Positions 13,686 through 25,400 of a stretch of 64,000 nt of DNA are shown here, one piece after another. Below the pieces are notes generated by a model. It worked only from the letters and a program-made list of their open reading frames with translations, was not told the DNA's origin and searched no databases. The DNA is taken from positions 35,658-99,657 of the forward strand of contig JAQFWX010000126.1 in NCBI GenBank assembly GCA_027605045.1, in the 5' to 3' direction. Each line of letters starts with the position of its first letter. The first letter of the stretch is position 1. The stretch comes from Phallus indusiatus. Lineage: Eukaryota; Basidiomycota; Agaricomycetes; Phallales; Phallaceae. A program made the translations under genes and the position numbers.

Positions 13686-15390
13686 CTTCGGCACACCGCT
13701 TAAGTCCGGGATGATTCGGCCTGATGAGATATCTCAAGATTATTGTAGGATTGTATGGCATCAGCGTCTCATTCACCGGAAGACAGTGATTTAGACAAGA
13801 GCTACAATAAAGAGTGTTTTTTTTTCGTATTTCAAGCATAATATAGACATGTAATTATTCCCCTAAATAATACTACCTCTGGCTAAATTGGTTCAACATG
13901 GATCCTCAATTTTTACTCCATAAAAAATTAAAACTGATTCATAGAATTTTAGGTCAATAACTTTCAGTGGTGCTCTTTAAAAAGCTGAGTGCTTTATAAC
14001 GCTTTCAGCACACATTTCAAGTTGATAAGGCACAAAAGTTTATCGAAGAAAATAAACCAACAGAAATTATAGATCTGTGGATAAATAGAACTTGTTGAGA
14101 TGAAACTAAACTGCGCAAATTCGAAGAATTCATTGAAAGTTGGAACAATTGATGACATGATGGACTTCAACTGTGAGGTGAACCGATAAATCCGTACCGC
14201 GTTCGGGTTTTTTTCATTTGTATTATTTAATCTCTTTCTCATTTTTCGTTTGTCTAACATGTCTCGAAATTCCCAAGTTTTTGTTGATGTAAATTGTAAT
14301 AATTGACCTCATCTCTTTTTCCTTTCTTAATTAGATCTATTTATATAATTCACCGGCGTAAATGTAATTAGTTAGTATCATTGTGAAGTAAGTCTTATTG
14401 CCCCAAATATTGCTTCACTCAAACTCTCCATTTGCAACTCAATTTTATTTGCTTATCGTCGTTCTACACGAGCGATTCACGCTCAAAGGTTAATTCATCC
14501 GGTGTTCTCAAGTGGTCGAACTTATTTCAGCGACAAGGCTTCGACTTTATTTCACACAATATGATCCAATTCGACTTTTACTAATTTCACATTGAAAAGA
14601 TAATTAAATAAACTACATCTATTCAGATTATTTACGCATACAAGAGTGATACACCACATCAATGCTACAGTAAGATTAAATTGACAGTATTAAGTACTTC
14701 TACGAAATAAATTTGAATATCCATAAAGCTTTCATATAACAAAACAGATGTAATACAAAATAAAGAACACGAAGGAATAGGAAACAAGGAAAGTGGAATA
14801 AAGGAAGGCACATAAAAAATGCAAGAATGCGCAAATGTGGACAAAGGGACTAGAAATTTCTCAAACTCAAGGACAACAAACTCAGGGGAGATGTCGTGTT
14901 CACTGCACACAGGTACCCTTAATACATTAGTCACACACGATTAGAATTTGCTCTAAAGTTTACTAGGGATTGTGAAGCGTGCGAGTCAGTAGTAATAAGG
15001 GAAGGAAGGGAGCCGGCGTGTGTGTAGAATAGAGTAGAATAGTTGTAAGATAAGAGGAAGCAGCGATAGAATAGAAAATAAAAAGTAATTAAGTGAGAGC
15101 GCGACTTAAGATTGATTCCTGAGTAAAACGGGTAATAGAACTTATCTTTCTTCGTCAAAACGACGCTCTTAAATATGTACATTTTGGTCTAGCTAATATT
15201 CCGTTACTTACAGAATTCCAATTCCCTTTTTGAACGACAGTCTTTTCAGAAAAATAGCAAATGGAGAAGCTAACAAAAGAAACACAAAGAAATGAAAAAA
15301 TGGAGGAAATAAAGGAAACAAACGGAACAAGCTTTTTAAAGGATCTCTGAATGTTAAGATTGAATCTGAGTATAAGAAAATAAACCTAAG

Positions 15391-15480
15391 TCCGTATGGT
15401 CTAGTGGTCCCGGTACAATCCAAACGAGGCTATTGTCTGGTTGGGACAACCAGACAGTCTAGAATCTCGACTCCGGTCTT
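15391..15480 (+). repeat. tRNA-like Pol III promoter segment with hairpin (possible SINE head)
   Basis: TGGTCTAGTGG at 15397-15407 is a perfect tRNA A box. AATCTCGACTCC near 15463-15474 resembles a B box. No acceptor or T stem can be closed, so it is not a working tRNA. Between them is a perfect 10-bp stem with a 3-nt loop (15434-15443 paired with 15447-15456). A degenerate tRNA-derived repeat nested in the TIR element fits. Confidence 0.4.
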
Positions 15481-16028
15481 TAAACGTCAGTTTTCGGTAT
15501 TTTTGAGTGTTTGACGGTGCATATATTGCTGTCTGCGCTTTACTGTAGCTGGTGCAGGGCCGTTTTACGGTACTTAGGTTCTTCTTCTACCTCGTTCGGC
15601 GCCCTCAACAATTGACTGATGCTGCAACATGCGTCAAAGTTATTGACACTTTCTGTTATCTTTTGAAACAAAACCTATTCCCTTTTAATTCCTTCTCTGA
15701 TTCACCCTTTAAAAATTTCACTTTTTCGTTCAAACCTCTACATCTCATACTCACTCATTCAACAGCATATTTATGTAATGGAGTGATTTTGAATAAAGAC
15801 ATCTATATATGATCATCTAAGTGTTGTTCAGATTTCAAATTCTCAATGCATTCTGCGTGATCTTTTTTTGATTTTTACATCTAAGGTCTTAATTATGAAT
15901 TCAACAGAGGATATATAAAATTACAATATGCCGCCATTTGCATTTCCTCACAGTCTATTTTCATTCTCAATAATAGGTAGGTATCTCAGATATTCAGACC
16001 CTGTGCCGGTGACCGGCCGGCACAAAAA

Positions 16029-16055
16029 TGGAGCTGACCACAAATGTACACCATA
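16029..16055 (-). repeat. Right terminal inverted repeat
   Basis: Exact reverse complement of 13659-13685, followed directly by TATTCT at 16056-16061. Confidence 0.85.
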
Positions 16056-16541
16056 TATTCTGCAATTTCTTAACCTCTGAAAATATTTTGAAGTGGTATA
16101 ATGGATTATTTATGTAAGTAATTACAACATACTTCTTGTTTCTTTACTTGCCGAAATGTACAATCGAGCTGGCCCACTGGCAGGCGCGACGGTACATTCT
16201 ACAGAATTATACTTTATGTAAGACCGTTATAAGATCAATCAGATGTCGATCCAACGATTAATCACTTTAACTCCAACTAGACCGAGTCTCATGAGAAGAT
16301 GTTTGATTCACTCAAGCGACAATTGGACTCACGATATATAATGTAGGGCCCCCACCCAGCTAAAATCAGGGCAATGTGTTGTGTCCCAAACGGAGTCAAC
16401 CGATTACGACTAATATCGATGATGGTGGACAACGACGATAGTAGTTGAACCAAGAAATATCCACTAGAGCGCGAGTTTTATAGATAAAAAAAAACAAAAT
16501 AAAATTAGAATTTAAAACTTTCTTTCGAAACAATAATTTAC
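16056..16541 (+). other. AT-rich spacer downstream of receptor-like gene
   Basis: Apart from the right TATTCT duplication, this 486-bp stretch shows no coding or structural signal. It should hold the 3' UTR of the minus-strand receptor-like gene. Confidence 0.4.
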
Positions 16542-18571
16542 TCACACTTGCAGCAATATCATTCGACGATATGCACCGGTGATTTTTTTTGAGTGAATAT
16601 TTCTTGACGTTCCGCGAGTTGCACCTTTAATGAATTTGGATGTACTTTTGAGTGCCCTCAGCTGTGCCTCATTGGGGTTTGTTTTCAAACGGCCTTTCTC
16701 GTCATACTCCGAGTCAGCAACCTCCCAAGGGGGTACTTTACTATCAGCCTCGTTTTCTTCAGGAAGGATGCTGTTGAAATCGATTATTTGACTGGTTCGA
16801 GGTAAACTGGGAGAGAACAAGAGTTTCGTCGTCGACATCGGGGTGGCCGACGTAGGCTCTGAAGAATTGGGGGAGTACAACGAGAAGAAAGGAGGAGTTG
16901 ACTCGTATTTTGTTAGACTTTCCAAGGCACGTCGCTGAGGTGAAATGGAGAGGCTGGAAAACTCAGGAGGGGTGTCGGGATTATCAATTAGAAATTTCGT
17001 CGAGCTTTCCTCAGTAATCAAGGTGACATCTCTTTCCACGTGGATTTCCAATGGCTGCACCGAAGCTTTGAAGTCTCCACTGAAGTGAGAAGAGTCGAAC
17101 ACAGGTATTGTATCTGATCCTACACTCTCCCGACTTCTGCGCTGGGAAACTCTTTTACTCGAGCCATCCGTGGATTTACGGGATATCATTCGTTTCGGTT
17201 TAAATTTCTCGGGAGGTAAAGACACGTTGTTGTGAGCAGAGGTATCCAACATCTCGAAGGACTGTTGTGTCGTCGAAAGACCCTGGTCCGTGCTAATGTT
17301 TTCAGACTCATATCGTAGACCGTGTAATCGTTTTGCGATAAAGAGCGACAAGCAAAGGAAGGGGATTGTCATTAAAGGGGAAATGCCGCCGTATCCCAAC
17401 AAGCGCAGCCTTCACATGATGTATGCACATCTGAGAAAACTGATCGGAATATGAGAATCAGTCACATACCAGATAGGATCCGTTACGTCGCAGTGCAAAT
17501 CATCAGAGGATACAGGTTTGACTGCATTCAATTTAATGACCAAGGTTGCATACAAGGCGGATGCACAGATAGGGAAAAGGATCAACGTGGGAATGTAACG
17601 GGGATGCCATGAGAGGGCTCTATAAATGGGAGGAATGCCGAGTTTCACGACGAGGAACGTGCCATGGCAATATTACTCACGCGGAAGCATCGTTGAACGC
17701 TCGGGGTCGAAGAACGGCTAGCGCGGTAGCAATAGAAAAAGAACAGCACCATCCGCTGAGACCAAATGCTGCCATTGAAAAAGACAACGTTTGGACTGCA
17801 TTGAAGAATGTATGATATCAACATTGGTTGTCCAAGAAAGGCGAAAGGGGTGAACGTACAGAGACAGAAGGAGTGGGGCATCCGATGAGGATCCATATGA
17901 TACATTAAACCTGATTTCTGAGGTTAGACAAAAACGTAAATTCCGAATCAGAACTTAAACTCACCAAGACAAAAAGCAACCTCAAGCCATGTTAGGAGTA
18001 TGCAATACCAAAGCCTGCCCCATAAACCGCCAAAATTGCGGCCGGGTAGAATGATAAACGCGTACCAACAAACGAATACGCCTAGACCGGAAAAGAAATG
18101 ATATGTTAGTAATCACGCTTAGATTCTCAATATCACCTGCCTGCTAATGAGAAACCGAACCAAACCAACTTGAGTGCATAGGGTATCATCCTCTGGAGGG
18201 AGATTTGCACAACAGTTGTGGTATCGGAAAAAAGGGCAAACAGGAACTACATTGCTTCTCGGGCATGAACAATTTTACTGATATGGTAAATTGCCATTCC
18301 CAAATTAGTCGATATCTTTGCTAGGGTTATGCGCAGACGCAGAAGGGGTTGATTGACCGCTCGGCCCGCTGCCAAAGTTAGTATAGTTAGTGTGTCAGCT
18401 GTCAGCACAATTTCGCCGATTCTAAAATATAATGAAATCCCTCAAATAGCTGGAAGTTTACATGCTTTTGGGTTCTTCAAGGCGAAGGGCAATTATCCAA
18501 ACCAATGAGGAAGTAAAAAAGCAGAGAACAACGGAGACTATTCCCATGTTGGGGCCTGTTGGGGTCGTCAT
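16542..18571 (-). CDS. Candidate seven-helix receptor-like membrane protein
   Basis: Well-supported exons are 18141-18246, 17965-18081, 17860-17910, 17681-17795, 17470-17619 and 16542-17409. An N-terminal part is proposed at 18462-18571, 18358-18421 and perhaps 18279-18320, whose flanking introns would be unusually short. The product is about 525-540 residues. Hydrophobic helices include a first at IVSVVLCFFTSSLVWIIAL, VFVCWYAFIIL, WYCILLTWLEVAFCLG, a helix after SFCL, TLILFPICASALYATLVI and a last, PLMTIPFLCLSLFIAKRL, just after DPIWLRLLGYGG. A roughly 260-residue Ser/Thr-rich hydrophilic tail follows, typical of a signalling receptor. It lacks STE3 pheromone-receptor features. One intron (5' end at 18140) appears to be GC-AG. 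The class is inferred from topology, not a named family. Confidence 0.6.
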
Positions 18572-19673
18572 ATCATTGCGTACACTAGTGTAGCCGAGTC
18601 AATTGAAAGGCGAGTCAAATCATTCTGCCTTGCGTCTTCCAAAGCTAAAGGGAGCCCCTCTTAAACTGTGGTGCTAAATCTACTGCCACTGGATAAAATA
18701 CGGGTTTCGGGAATGGTCGCCGGTGCTCTAAAAGGCGTATCGCGGGCTTGTAAATACCCCGTTTTTTGTTTCGAACAAACGTATGGCGAGCTACACCTGC
18801 ACAAATGTAGCATGAAAGGGAAGAAGCAGGACAATATTAAAGCCACAGTAAGACTAGAACCAAGTTGACCTGGAAATGGCACTTGTTCGTTGATGAGTGA
18901 TGCATTGATGCGTGACAGGATCCTGTGACATTTCGTGAACAGACCATGCGGCACTCACTTCGTACAAAGTGCAGTTTCGATTACAAGTTACGCCAAATAC
19001 GGAACAAGAAGTGGTTCACGGGTAACCAAAAAGAGGATGAGCTTCGGAGGATCTGCGACAAAATCTTGAACAAGGAACGGAAATACAGCATTCGAAGCTT
19101 GAGCGTGGACAAAACACTAGCTGATTCCGAGTCTAAAATATACCTTGTGGAAGACTTTCGCTATCTTATATATTTATCCAAAAGAAAAGGTCAGTGCCTT
19201 CCTGGACCAAGCGAAATTTCCTCCCACGATGGTGCTAGACCGAGTTGGGAAATGCGAGCTTGATTTGTCGCGTTCCATAGGGTAACGAACTTTAAGCTTC
19301 AGGGTCCGCACCACTCATCAGTTTCATGTACAGGTACCTGCGATAGAGGAATATTGTACACAATTCCAGCTAAAACTGCTCGTATATTTGCCTTATTGCT
19401 TGGAATTCATTTTTTTGACAGGCTTGCAGTCGAATTTAATAGCTTTAGAAAAATGTGAGCTGTTCCAAGTCGTGTGCTGCTTGGGACAACCGGCAAAGAG
19501 ATCAAAAACGCCAACGCCACTCTCAATTTGTCTCCGCGATTTGAAAATCTTTGAGATTATTACCCTGGTGCCGTCTCCCAGGCGATATTTTGGAAGCTCG
19601 CTTCTTTCCCTTCTGTCTCTTCTCTCGAAACCAAGTCATTCTTTTCAATGGTCCATTATCCTCGCGCTCACTA
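18572..19673 (+). other. Divergent intergenic region
   Basis: This 1.1-kb region lies between the receptor-like gene (minus) and a Ser-rich gene (plus). A 105-codon Lys/Arg-rich frame from the ATG at 18946 to 19263 is open but has no recognisable domain, and I do not call it a gene. A nine-codon upstream frame ends at the next gene's start (separate entry). Confidence 0.4.
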
Positions 19674-19674
19674 A
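19648..19674 (+). promoter_or_regulatory. Upstream ORF overlapping the next start codon (TAATG)
   Basis: ATG at 19648 opens an eight-codon frame ending in TAA whose last A is the A of the ATG at 19674. This stop-start overlap could allow reinitiation or dampen translation. It depends on the transcript including 19648. Confidence 0.35.
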
Positions 19675-20866
19675 TGCCTTCAGAATCCTTTCAACCATTC
19701 AAACAGTCTGTGGTTCGCTCTCTAAGACATGCTTGGAGTACTTTGACCAAAAAAGATCTTGACGATGAAACACAATTTGACCCATTTGCCTCAACTTGGT
19801 TTCTCGCCGACGAGGGAGCCATTAATCAAAACTTGACAGGATGTGCAGGTCCCACGCGGAGATCTGCGCTCGTGGATTCATCGAGTTTTGACTCCTTTTC
19901 AGACGCTCTTTCCACCACTCCCGAGTCCCAATCTTCCCTCACCCAATCCATAGAAGAATTTCCAGACGAGCTAACGAGCTTTTTACCCTCGTTCGACTCC
20001 CCTCCCAGTTCTCCGAGATCATCTATTTCTTATGAATCCCACTCCTTGGAGGGTAGCCAAATATCGGACCCCAGTCCGGAACCGGGCCATTTCAGAGACA
20101 GGTATTCTCGTCAATCTCTTTTTCTCGACTTGATGGAAGATTCCTTCGGTGATCACAATAATTCGAGAAAAATTTTACAGTCCCCCAGGCTTGAATTTTC
20201 GACTCCGGGCACCAATTTCACAAGTCCTGATAGTCATAAAAGGGTAAATATTTTTTACTCAGTTTTTATACCTTTTGAGTTAATATAGTTCGTTGTGATA
20301 ATAGACCCATCGAACTCGGACGTCAATTGATGTACGATTCATTTCTGATTGTGGTCCCGCTTCCATTCAGTGTTGGAGACCACTCTCGTGGTCCGGTCTT
20401 CTCGGAGTCGTATCATTGCGCACAAAACGCCCAAAAAACGAAATCGCATTTGTTTGCGAAAACTATCCCAACGTCATTAGTACCGAAGAAGAATATGACG
20501 CAATGCTCGCGTGGCTTTTTGCATCAACAAATAATAATTCTCGCCCCAAGTTCGATTTATGGGTTGTGAACAAAACCCTGACTTCGGGAAGAATGCACAT
20601 CGGCAGGTATGGGAATCACCCAAATAGAAGTGTTTACAATTCAATATCTGAAAAACGTCTATTTCAGTCCTGGGCCACGAGCCCAATCATCTTCGGGGTT
20701 TTTACGCGCAACGCCGCCAAGAAAACAACTTCGACGCGCAGCGACTACGCTGATGTCCTCCCCGAGAATTTCAGAAGCTCCCCCGCTCTCGTGGAAACTC
20801 GGAACTCATTCCGAGGAATATTCCGGTTCAAATTCCACCGAAAACAACCTTCGCGGTTGGATCTGA
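19674..20866 (+). CDS. Ser-rich orphan protein
   Basis: Four exons (19674-20243, 20305-20331, 20371-20606, 20668-20866) give 343 residues, with all junction phases consistent. The N-terminal part is rich in Ser, Pro, Asp and Phe (DSSSFDSFSDALSTTPESQSS), probably disordered and phosphorylatable. The middle has a more globular stretch (LSWSGLLGVVSLRTKRPKNE, FVCENYPNVISTEEEYDAML). The C-terminus is basic. No signal peptide, catalytic motif or known domain is recognised. The 27-nt second exon and 39-nt second intron are small, and the exact splice sites are the least certain part. The start is the ATG after the upstream ORF. Confidence 0.6.
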
Positions 20867-22467
20867 TACGACTAATCGTCTAGGAGATCCACTCACCTAA
20901 TGATCGTCGACATGGCGTTGACGCATCATTTGTATATATTACACGCCAGTCCCGCTCTTTTGACTTTTCCTTTTTTATAGTCTTTTCGTAAATATGTGAA
21001 ATTTACAGAGACCCACCGGTAGAAGTACCGGCTTAGATGGACATCTTCCCTTTAAAAGATGAACGAAAACAGTCCTGTAATTTAGAAAGGCTTTCCTGTC
21101 TCACATGCTGGTATATAATACGCATATGAGGGGCCGATCTCAATGTTTCTTTTGTTTTCAACACTGATCAACATGATTGAATCTTTTGAAGTTCTTTCAA
21201 TATATTGAACATTCATTTACACGTATACAGAAAAACGTGTCTGAACCGTAATTGCGGAATTCGATAGTTTATCCTGTTTGCGTCAGCTGATATTTAATAC
21301 CTATCCCGTCAATGACCTATGCTCCTTACAATGAATGATGTTTCATTCATTTGTGCTCTCAACGTCGCGAATATCCATATCAGTTGCGATGTCGACTCGG
21401 AAATGAGCAATTTCACGCGTCGGGGCGCGGATTCCAAAATCCCAACAACTGCTGAGTACCGAAATGCAATTGAATTAATGATCTATCGATGTTTGTTGAG
21501 TTGCTTTCTACGCTCGTTTGATTAAATGTTTTGCAGATCACTCACCAATTGAGGAAATACTGAACAATAGTCTCGGAGTAGCTCCAGCAGAAACAACAAA
21601 AGTAGAGGTATAATAACTTCATGTAAATTGGAGTTCCACTCTCAAAACACCTGCTCATGACATTCATCTCTCCTAAGCGACAGTCTGCATGTAATTGATT
21701 GGCGAAAATGGAATTGTGATTACGAACCGCCTTAGAGCCTAATGGACGCAGATTGCGCGTTGTAAAGAATCGACACTGACAGATATCTCTGGTCATTTTA
21801 TCGTTCGTTGAATTACGCCAGTTTTCTCTTTGGCTGAAAGTAGCCCATCCAGAAAACACTAATACGGCGGTTAGTGTTGATCGTATGGGTATTATACTTC
21901 CGGGTCTGCCCCTGCAGTTTTGCCAAAGACATCAACAGGAGCCAATCAAAACCACTCAACTGCTGGATCAATCACGATATACACGACCCGGGCTTATTGA
22001 TAACTCATTGACAATTCCTGTTGGGACCGGTGCTTTCATCAGTAAGTATCTTCCGATTGTTAGATATTAAGAAATCAAAACCTAATAGGACACATGTTTG
22101 AATTTCATTTCGCCTTGAAGGAAAATGATTCATTTCCTATCACAAAGTCACCTCCAGTGCCAATGACAACTAATGACAACTAATGAACCGGTCCTGACTC
22201 TTTCAATTCCAAAGTCCGCCAGGGCTCAGCTTAGTCACACTACCTGGGACGGCGCGTGTTCGGTGTTCCTCACATTTCTCTCCAGTTTCTCCAAATTGTT
22301 ATCTCATTTGCGCTCCTTTTGTCTCCAGTCGGGAGCCATATTTTCTCACCATTTTCTGTCTATAGAGCTTCCTAACGAACATTCACTGGCCGCCTTTTGG
22401 CCCGTATACCCTCATTGTTATACCGTCGACCCAAGTAACTGTACTTGCTTGTATACCCCAGTGAAAT
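20867..22467 (+). other. Intergenic, no gene seen
   Basis: Over 1.6 kb only short frames occur on both strands, including a 105-codon minus-strand frame around 21542-21859 and a plus-strand one at 22173-22478. None has a domain or consistent splice pattern. Position suggests a 3' UTR on the left and a promoter on the right. Confidence 0.45.
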
Positions 22468-25400
22468 ATGCAGACTGAAGATCGTTTACCTGACGATGAT
22501 TCACCTCCCTTGGCTCTGGATGTTGCCTGTCAGGCATCGACCTCGGATTGGCAAATTCATATGGAACAACTTTTCCATAATGCTCGAGATCGGTTCCCTG
22601 ATGTCGTTTGGGAATTGCGGGGCGCAGATAGTTTGCCTTCAGAAGAAGTATGGGGGCATAAAGGTAACACAATAATTCTTCATTTTTATCTACTACTCAA
22701 TTGCGTACCTTCGTAGCTATCGTATATGCTCGTGCACCCCCTACTTTCCAAGCACGGTACTTTTCATTCCGACCAGCTCCAGTCGCCTCTCCTTCCCCGT
22801 ACTGTCCGTCCCCAATGCCCGCTCAGTCCGCTGTATCACTAGGCGTTTCAAACCCTGATCTACACGCTCTTTCACGCTCTCCTTCTCCCTCGCCGTCGAT
22901 GGCTCCCTTACAGGTGCTGAGACTCTCCACCACAATCGCCTCGAGTCTGTTCAGCCAAGAATTAGAGTACCTATACACAGGCAAAAGCTTTGGCGATGCA
23001 TTCGAGTTTCTTTTCGACTCTCCAGATAAGCTTACTGACGGCAATGGGGATAAGGATCGGATTGAAAAGCTGCGAAAAGACCTTGTTTTTATGTGGCGCT
23101 CCAGGCTTTACTCGGATATTCGTATACAACTAACTGGGGATTTCACCTCCTCAGCTTCCGTCTCTGATGACCCAACTGTTACACCCGTTTTCTCATCACA
23201 TCGATTTATACTCGTCTCCCGCTCTCCTTACTTTCGAACTCAATTGCTAGGTCCATTCGCTCCCCCGACACCACTTCCAGGCCAACTTTTAACCGTAACG
23301 CTCCCTTCCCCGCCGTTCACCCCAGCATCTCTCCATTTTTCACTTGGTTTTATTTATACCGGAACTCTTGCATTTTCTCATCGGACATTTGACTTGGATA
23401 CCGCTTTTCATATCATGCGCTCAGCTACATATCTTTCTATCGTTTCTTTACATGATGAAATCGAAGCTCGTATAATTGAAGAAATGTGCCACGGTCTCTT
23501 CATGGCATACGTACCGTTTGCTGAATATGAAGAAATCACAGGAGGTAAGTGGGCAGCCGTCGGATGCAAGTGCCGGCAGTGTGCTCGCCGTATACCTCGC
23601 GTCCTCGAATTCGCCCTAAATGACGATGTACAAAACGAACGTCTCGCCAACGGTGCCCGACGTGCTCTTGTAGGTCTTTTTGGAGATGGGTGGTGTACTC
23701 CAGAGTTTGCTTCCCTTCCGTCGAAGCTACGGGATTCTCTTATTCGCGGTGTCAATAAACGTACGATTCCGCCAAACGTTTTCCCCCTCTTATACGCTGC
23801 TCACCGTGCACTCATACGTCTGGATACTTCCGAGCGTGACAAAGAAAAGGATCGCGACTTGACTGTGGTTCGTGAATTGGTATTATTGGCCCGCTCAAAA
23901 GTAGACGCTGTACTATGTGCCGAATCTGAAGCCTGCTTCGAACAACCAGAATGGCTCAGCTTGCTGGACGCAGACGGTAGTAGATTTGAAGACGGCGAGA
24001 AAGTTGAATGGGTCATGGATGCTGTACGTCGTGGGTTGAATGTAAAAAACGCTGGCATAGTCTATCAGGTATCATTCGATTGGCTTACTTTCGTTTCCCG
24101 ACAAAACTCAGTATTTATACTCTCCAACAGACTTTAGTTTCTGCCATTTTATTACGCCCGCACCCGCAAGACCCCAACGAAACCATCCTTTCTCATACTA
24201 GTGGAATTCGGCAACAGGTCGAACTCACTCGCATGGATATCGTCAAGTGGTTAAGAACACGCTGGTTTTCTGTACAACAAGAGGGCGGATTTGATACTCT
24301 TGAAGGATGGGCACTGAAAGAACTCAGTCATGGTCTGTATTTTTCATAGCTCGTCACTATCACTGGTCTCTGACCGGTATTGTGTATTACAGAATTAGAA
24401 GTGCCCGTGGAAGATTTATTCAAACCTACTCCTGTTGTGTCAACTCCACGTACAACAACGATGAAATCTACCCCCGACAATGCAAGCGAATCATTTAGCA
24501 TGACGTCTTCGATTCGAGCCAGCGTAGTTTCTCCTGAAGACATACAGAACTCGACAAACTTAATTATACCATCAATGCCTACCGTGACTACCTCTGCAAG
24601 ACCTGCATCTTCTTCTGCTTCCACTAGCACAACTCGACGGGCAGTGCACCGGCCACCGTCTGTCGCTCCTTCTGTCGCATCAACAATATCTAGGACGCAG
24701 CGTACACCGACTAAGGTTGCAACACGGACGCCGTCGACTACATCTCGTGCTTCAGCAGTTTCGCCCACTCCCTCCAAAGTCACCAGATCACCAGGCAAGC
24801 CGTCTCCTTCGATTGCCTCTAGTAGGAGAAGCGTAGCCAGTAGCGTCATCTCCGAACGACCAAAATCACTTGCACCCTCTGTCGCATCCACAATTCGCAA
24901 GGCCAGTCCCAGTACTTCTCGCAGTACTGTTGCTGAATCCAAAACAATCAAAGCCAAGACGCCAGCAGATTCGAGACCGGTGTCCTCCGTCTCTACCAGA
25001 AGTGATGCGACTTCTACTTTCAAAACTGCTAAAACTGAGGTTACCGAACCTCGTTCAAGGCGCAATTCGAATGCATCTACTACTTCTATCAGAACTACTA
25101 CATCAACTGCCACGGCAGGACGGAAACGAACTATGTCTAATGCATCCGCGGCTAGCACTGGCCCCTCCACTCCGAAAAAGGTGCCACCGGTGCCAAAGAG
25201 GCCACCATCAACACTTTCTGTACGATCAAATGTCTCAACCGTTTCAATGACGAACCGGAAGGCAGTGGGTAAAGCTGCAGCCGCGAGAGCTGTAGAGAGA
25301 CGTGAATCTTTAAGTCGACCTCCAGCCGTGCCTTCCACTCGCACCTCGAAAATTACTGTGCAAGATAAAGGAAAAGGCCGAGCTAAGGCTAATGCAGAAG

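Larger units (their letters stand above)
13659..16055. mobile_element. 2.4-kb DNA transposon-like element with 27-bp perfect TIRs
   Basis: The 27 bases at 13659-13685 (starting TATGGTGTACATTTGTGG) recur as an exact reverse complement at 16029-16055. The flanks carry a direct TATTCT duplication, or ATATTCT plus one mismatched base if the ends are read as ATGGTG...CACCAT, giving 7 of 8 matches. The interior is strongly AT-rich, and only short meaningless frames occur. No transposase motif is seen, so this is a non-autonomous cut-and-paste element. TIR sequence and possible 8-bp duplication lean toward hAT, but the superfamily is not proven. It sits in the gene desert between the CCCH gene and the receptor-like gene. 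Confidence 0.75.

Noticed and set aside
15391..15480. A functional tRNA gene
   Set aside because: Only the A box is good. No 7-bp acceptor stem or 5-bp T stem can be formed.
16542..18571. STE3-type pheromone receptor
   Set aside because: Hydrophobic helices are present, but the STE3 sequence signatures are absent and no pheromone precursor is seen nearby.
18946..19263. 105-codon Lys/Arg-rich gene
   Set aside because: Open frame with ATG but no domain, no splice support and a position in a divergent promoter region.
21542..21859. Minus-strand gene in the 20.9-22.5 kb spacer
   Set aside because: The frame has no conserved motif and an improbable composition. Nothing upstream or downstream splices to it.
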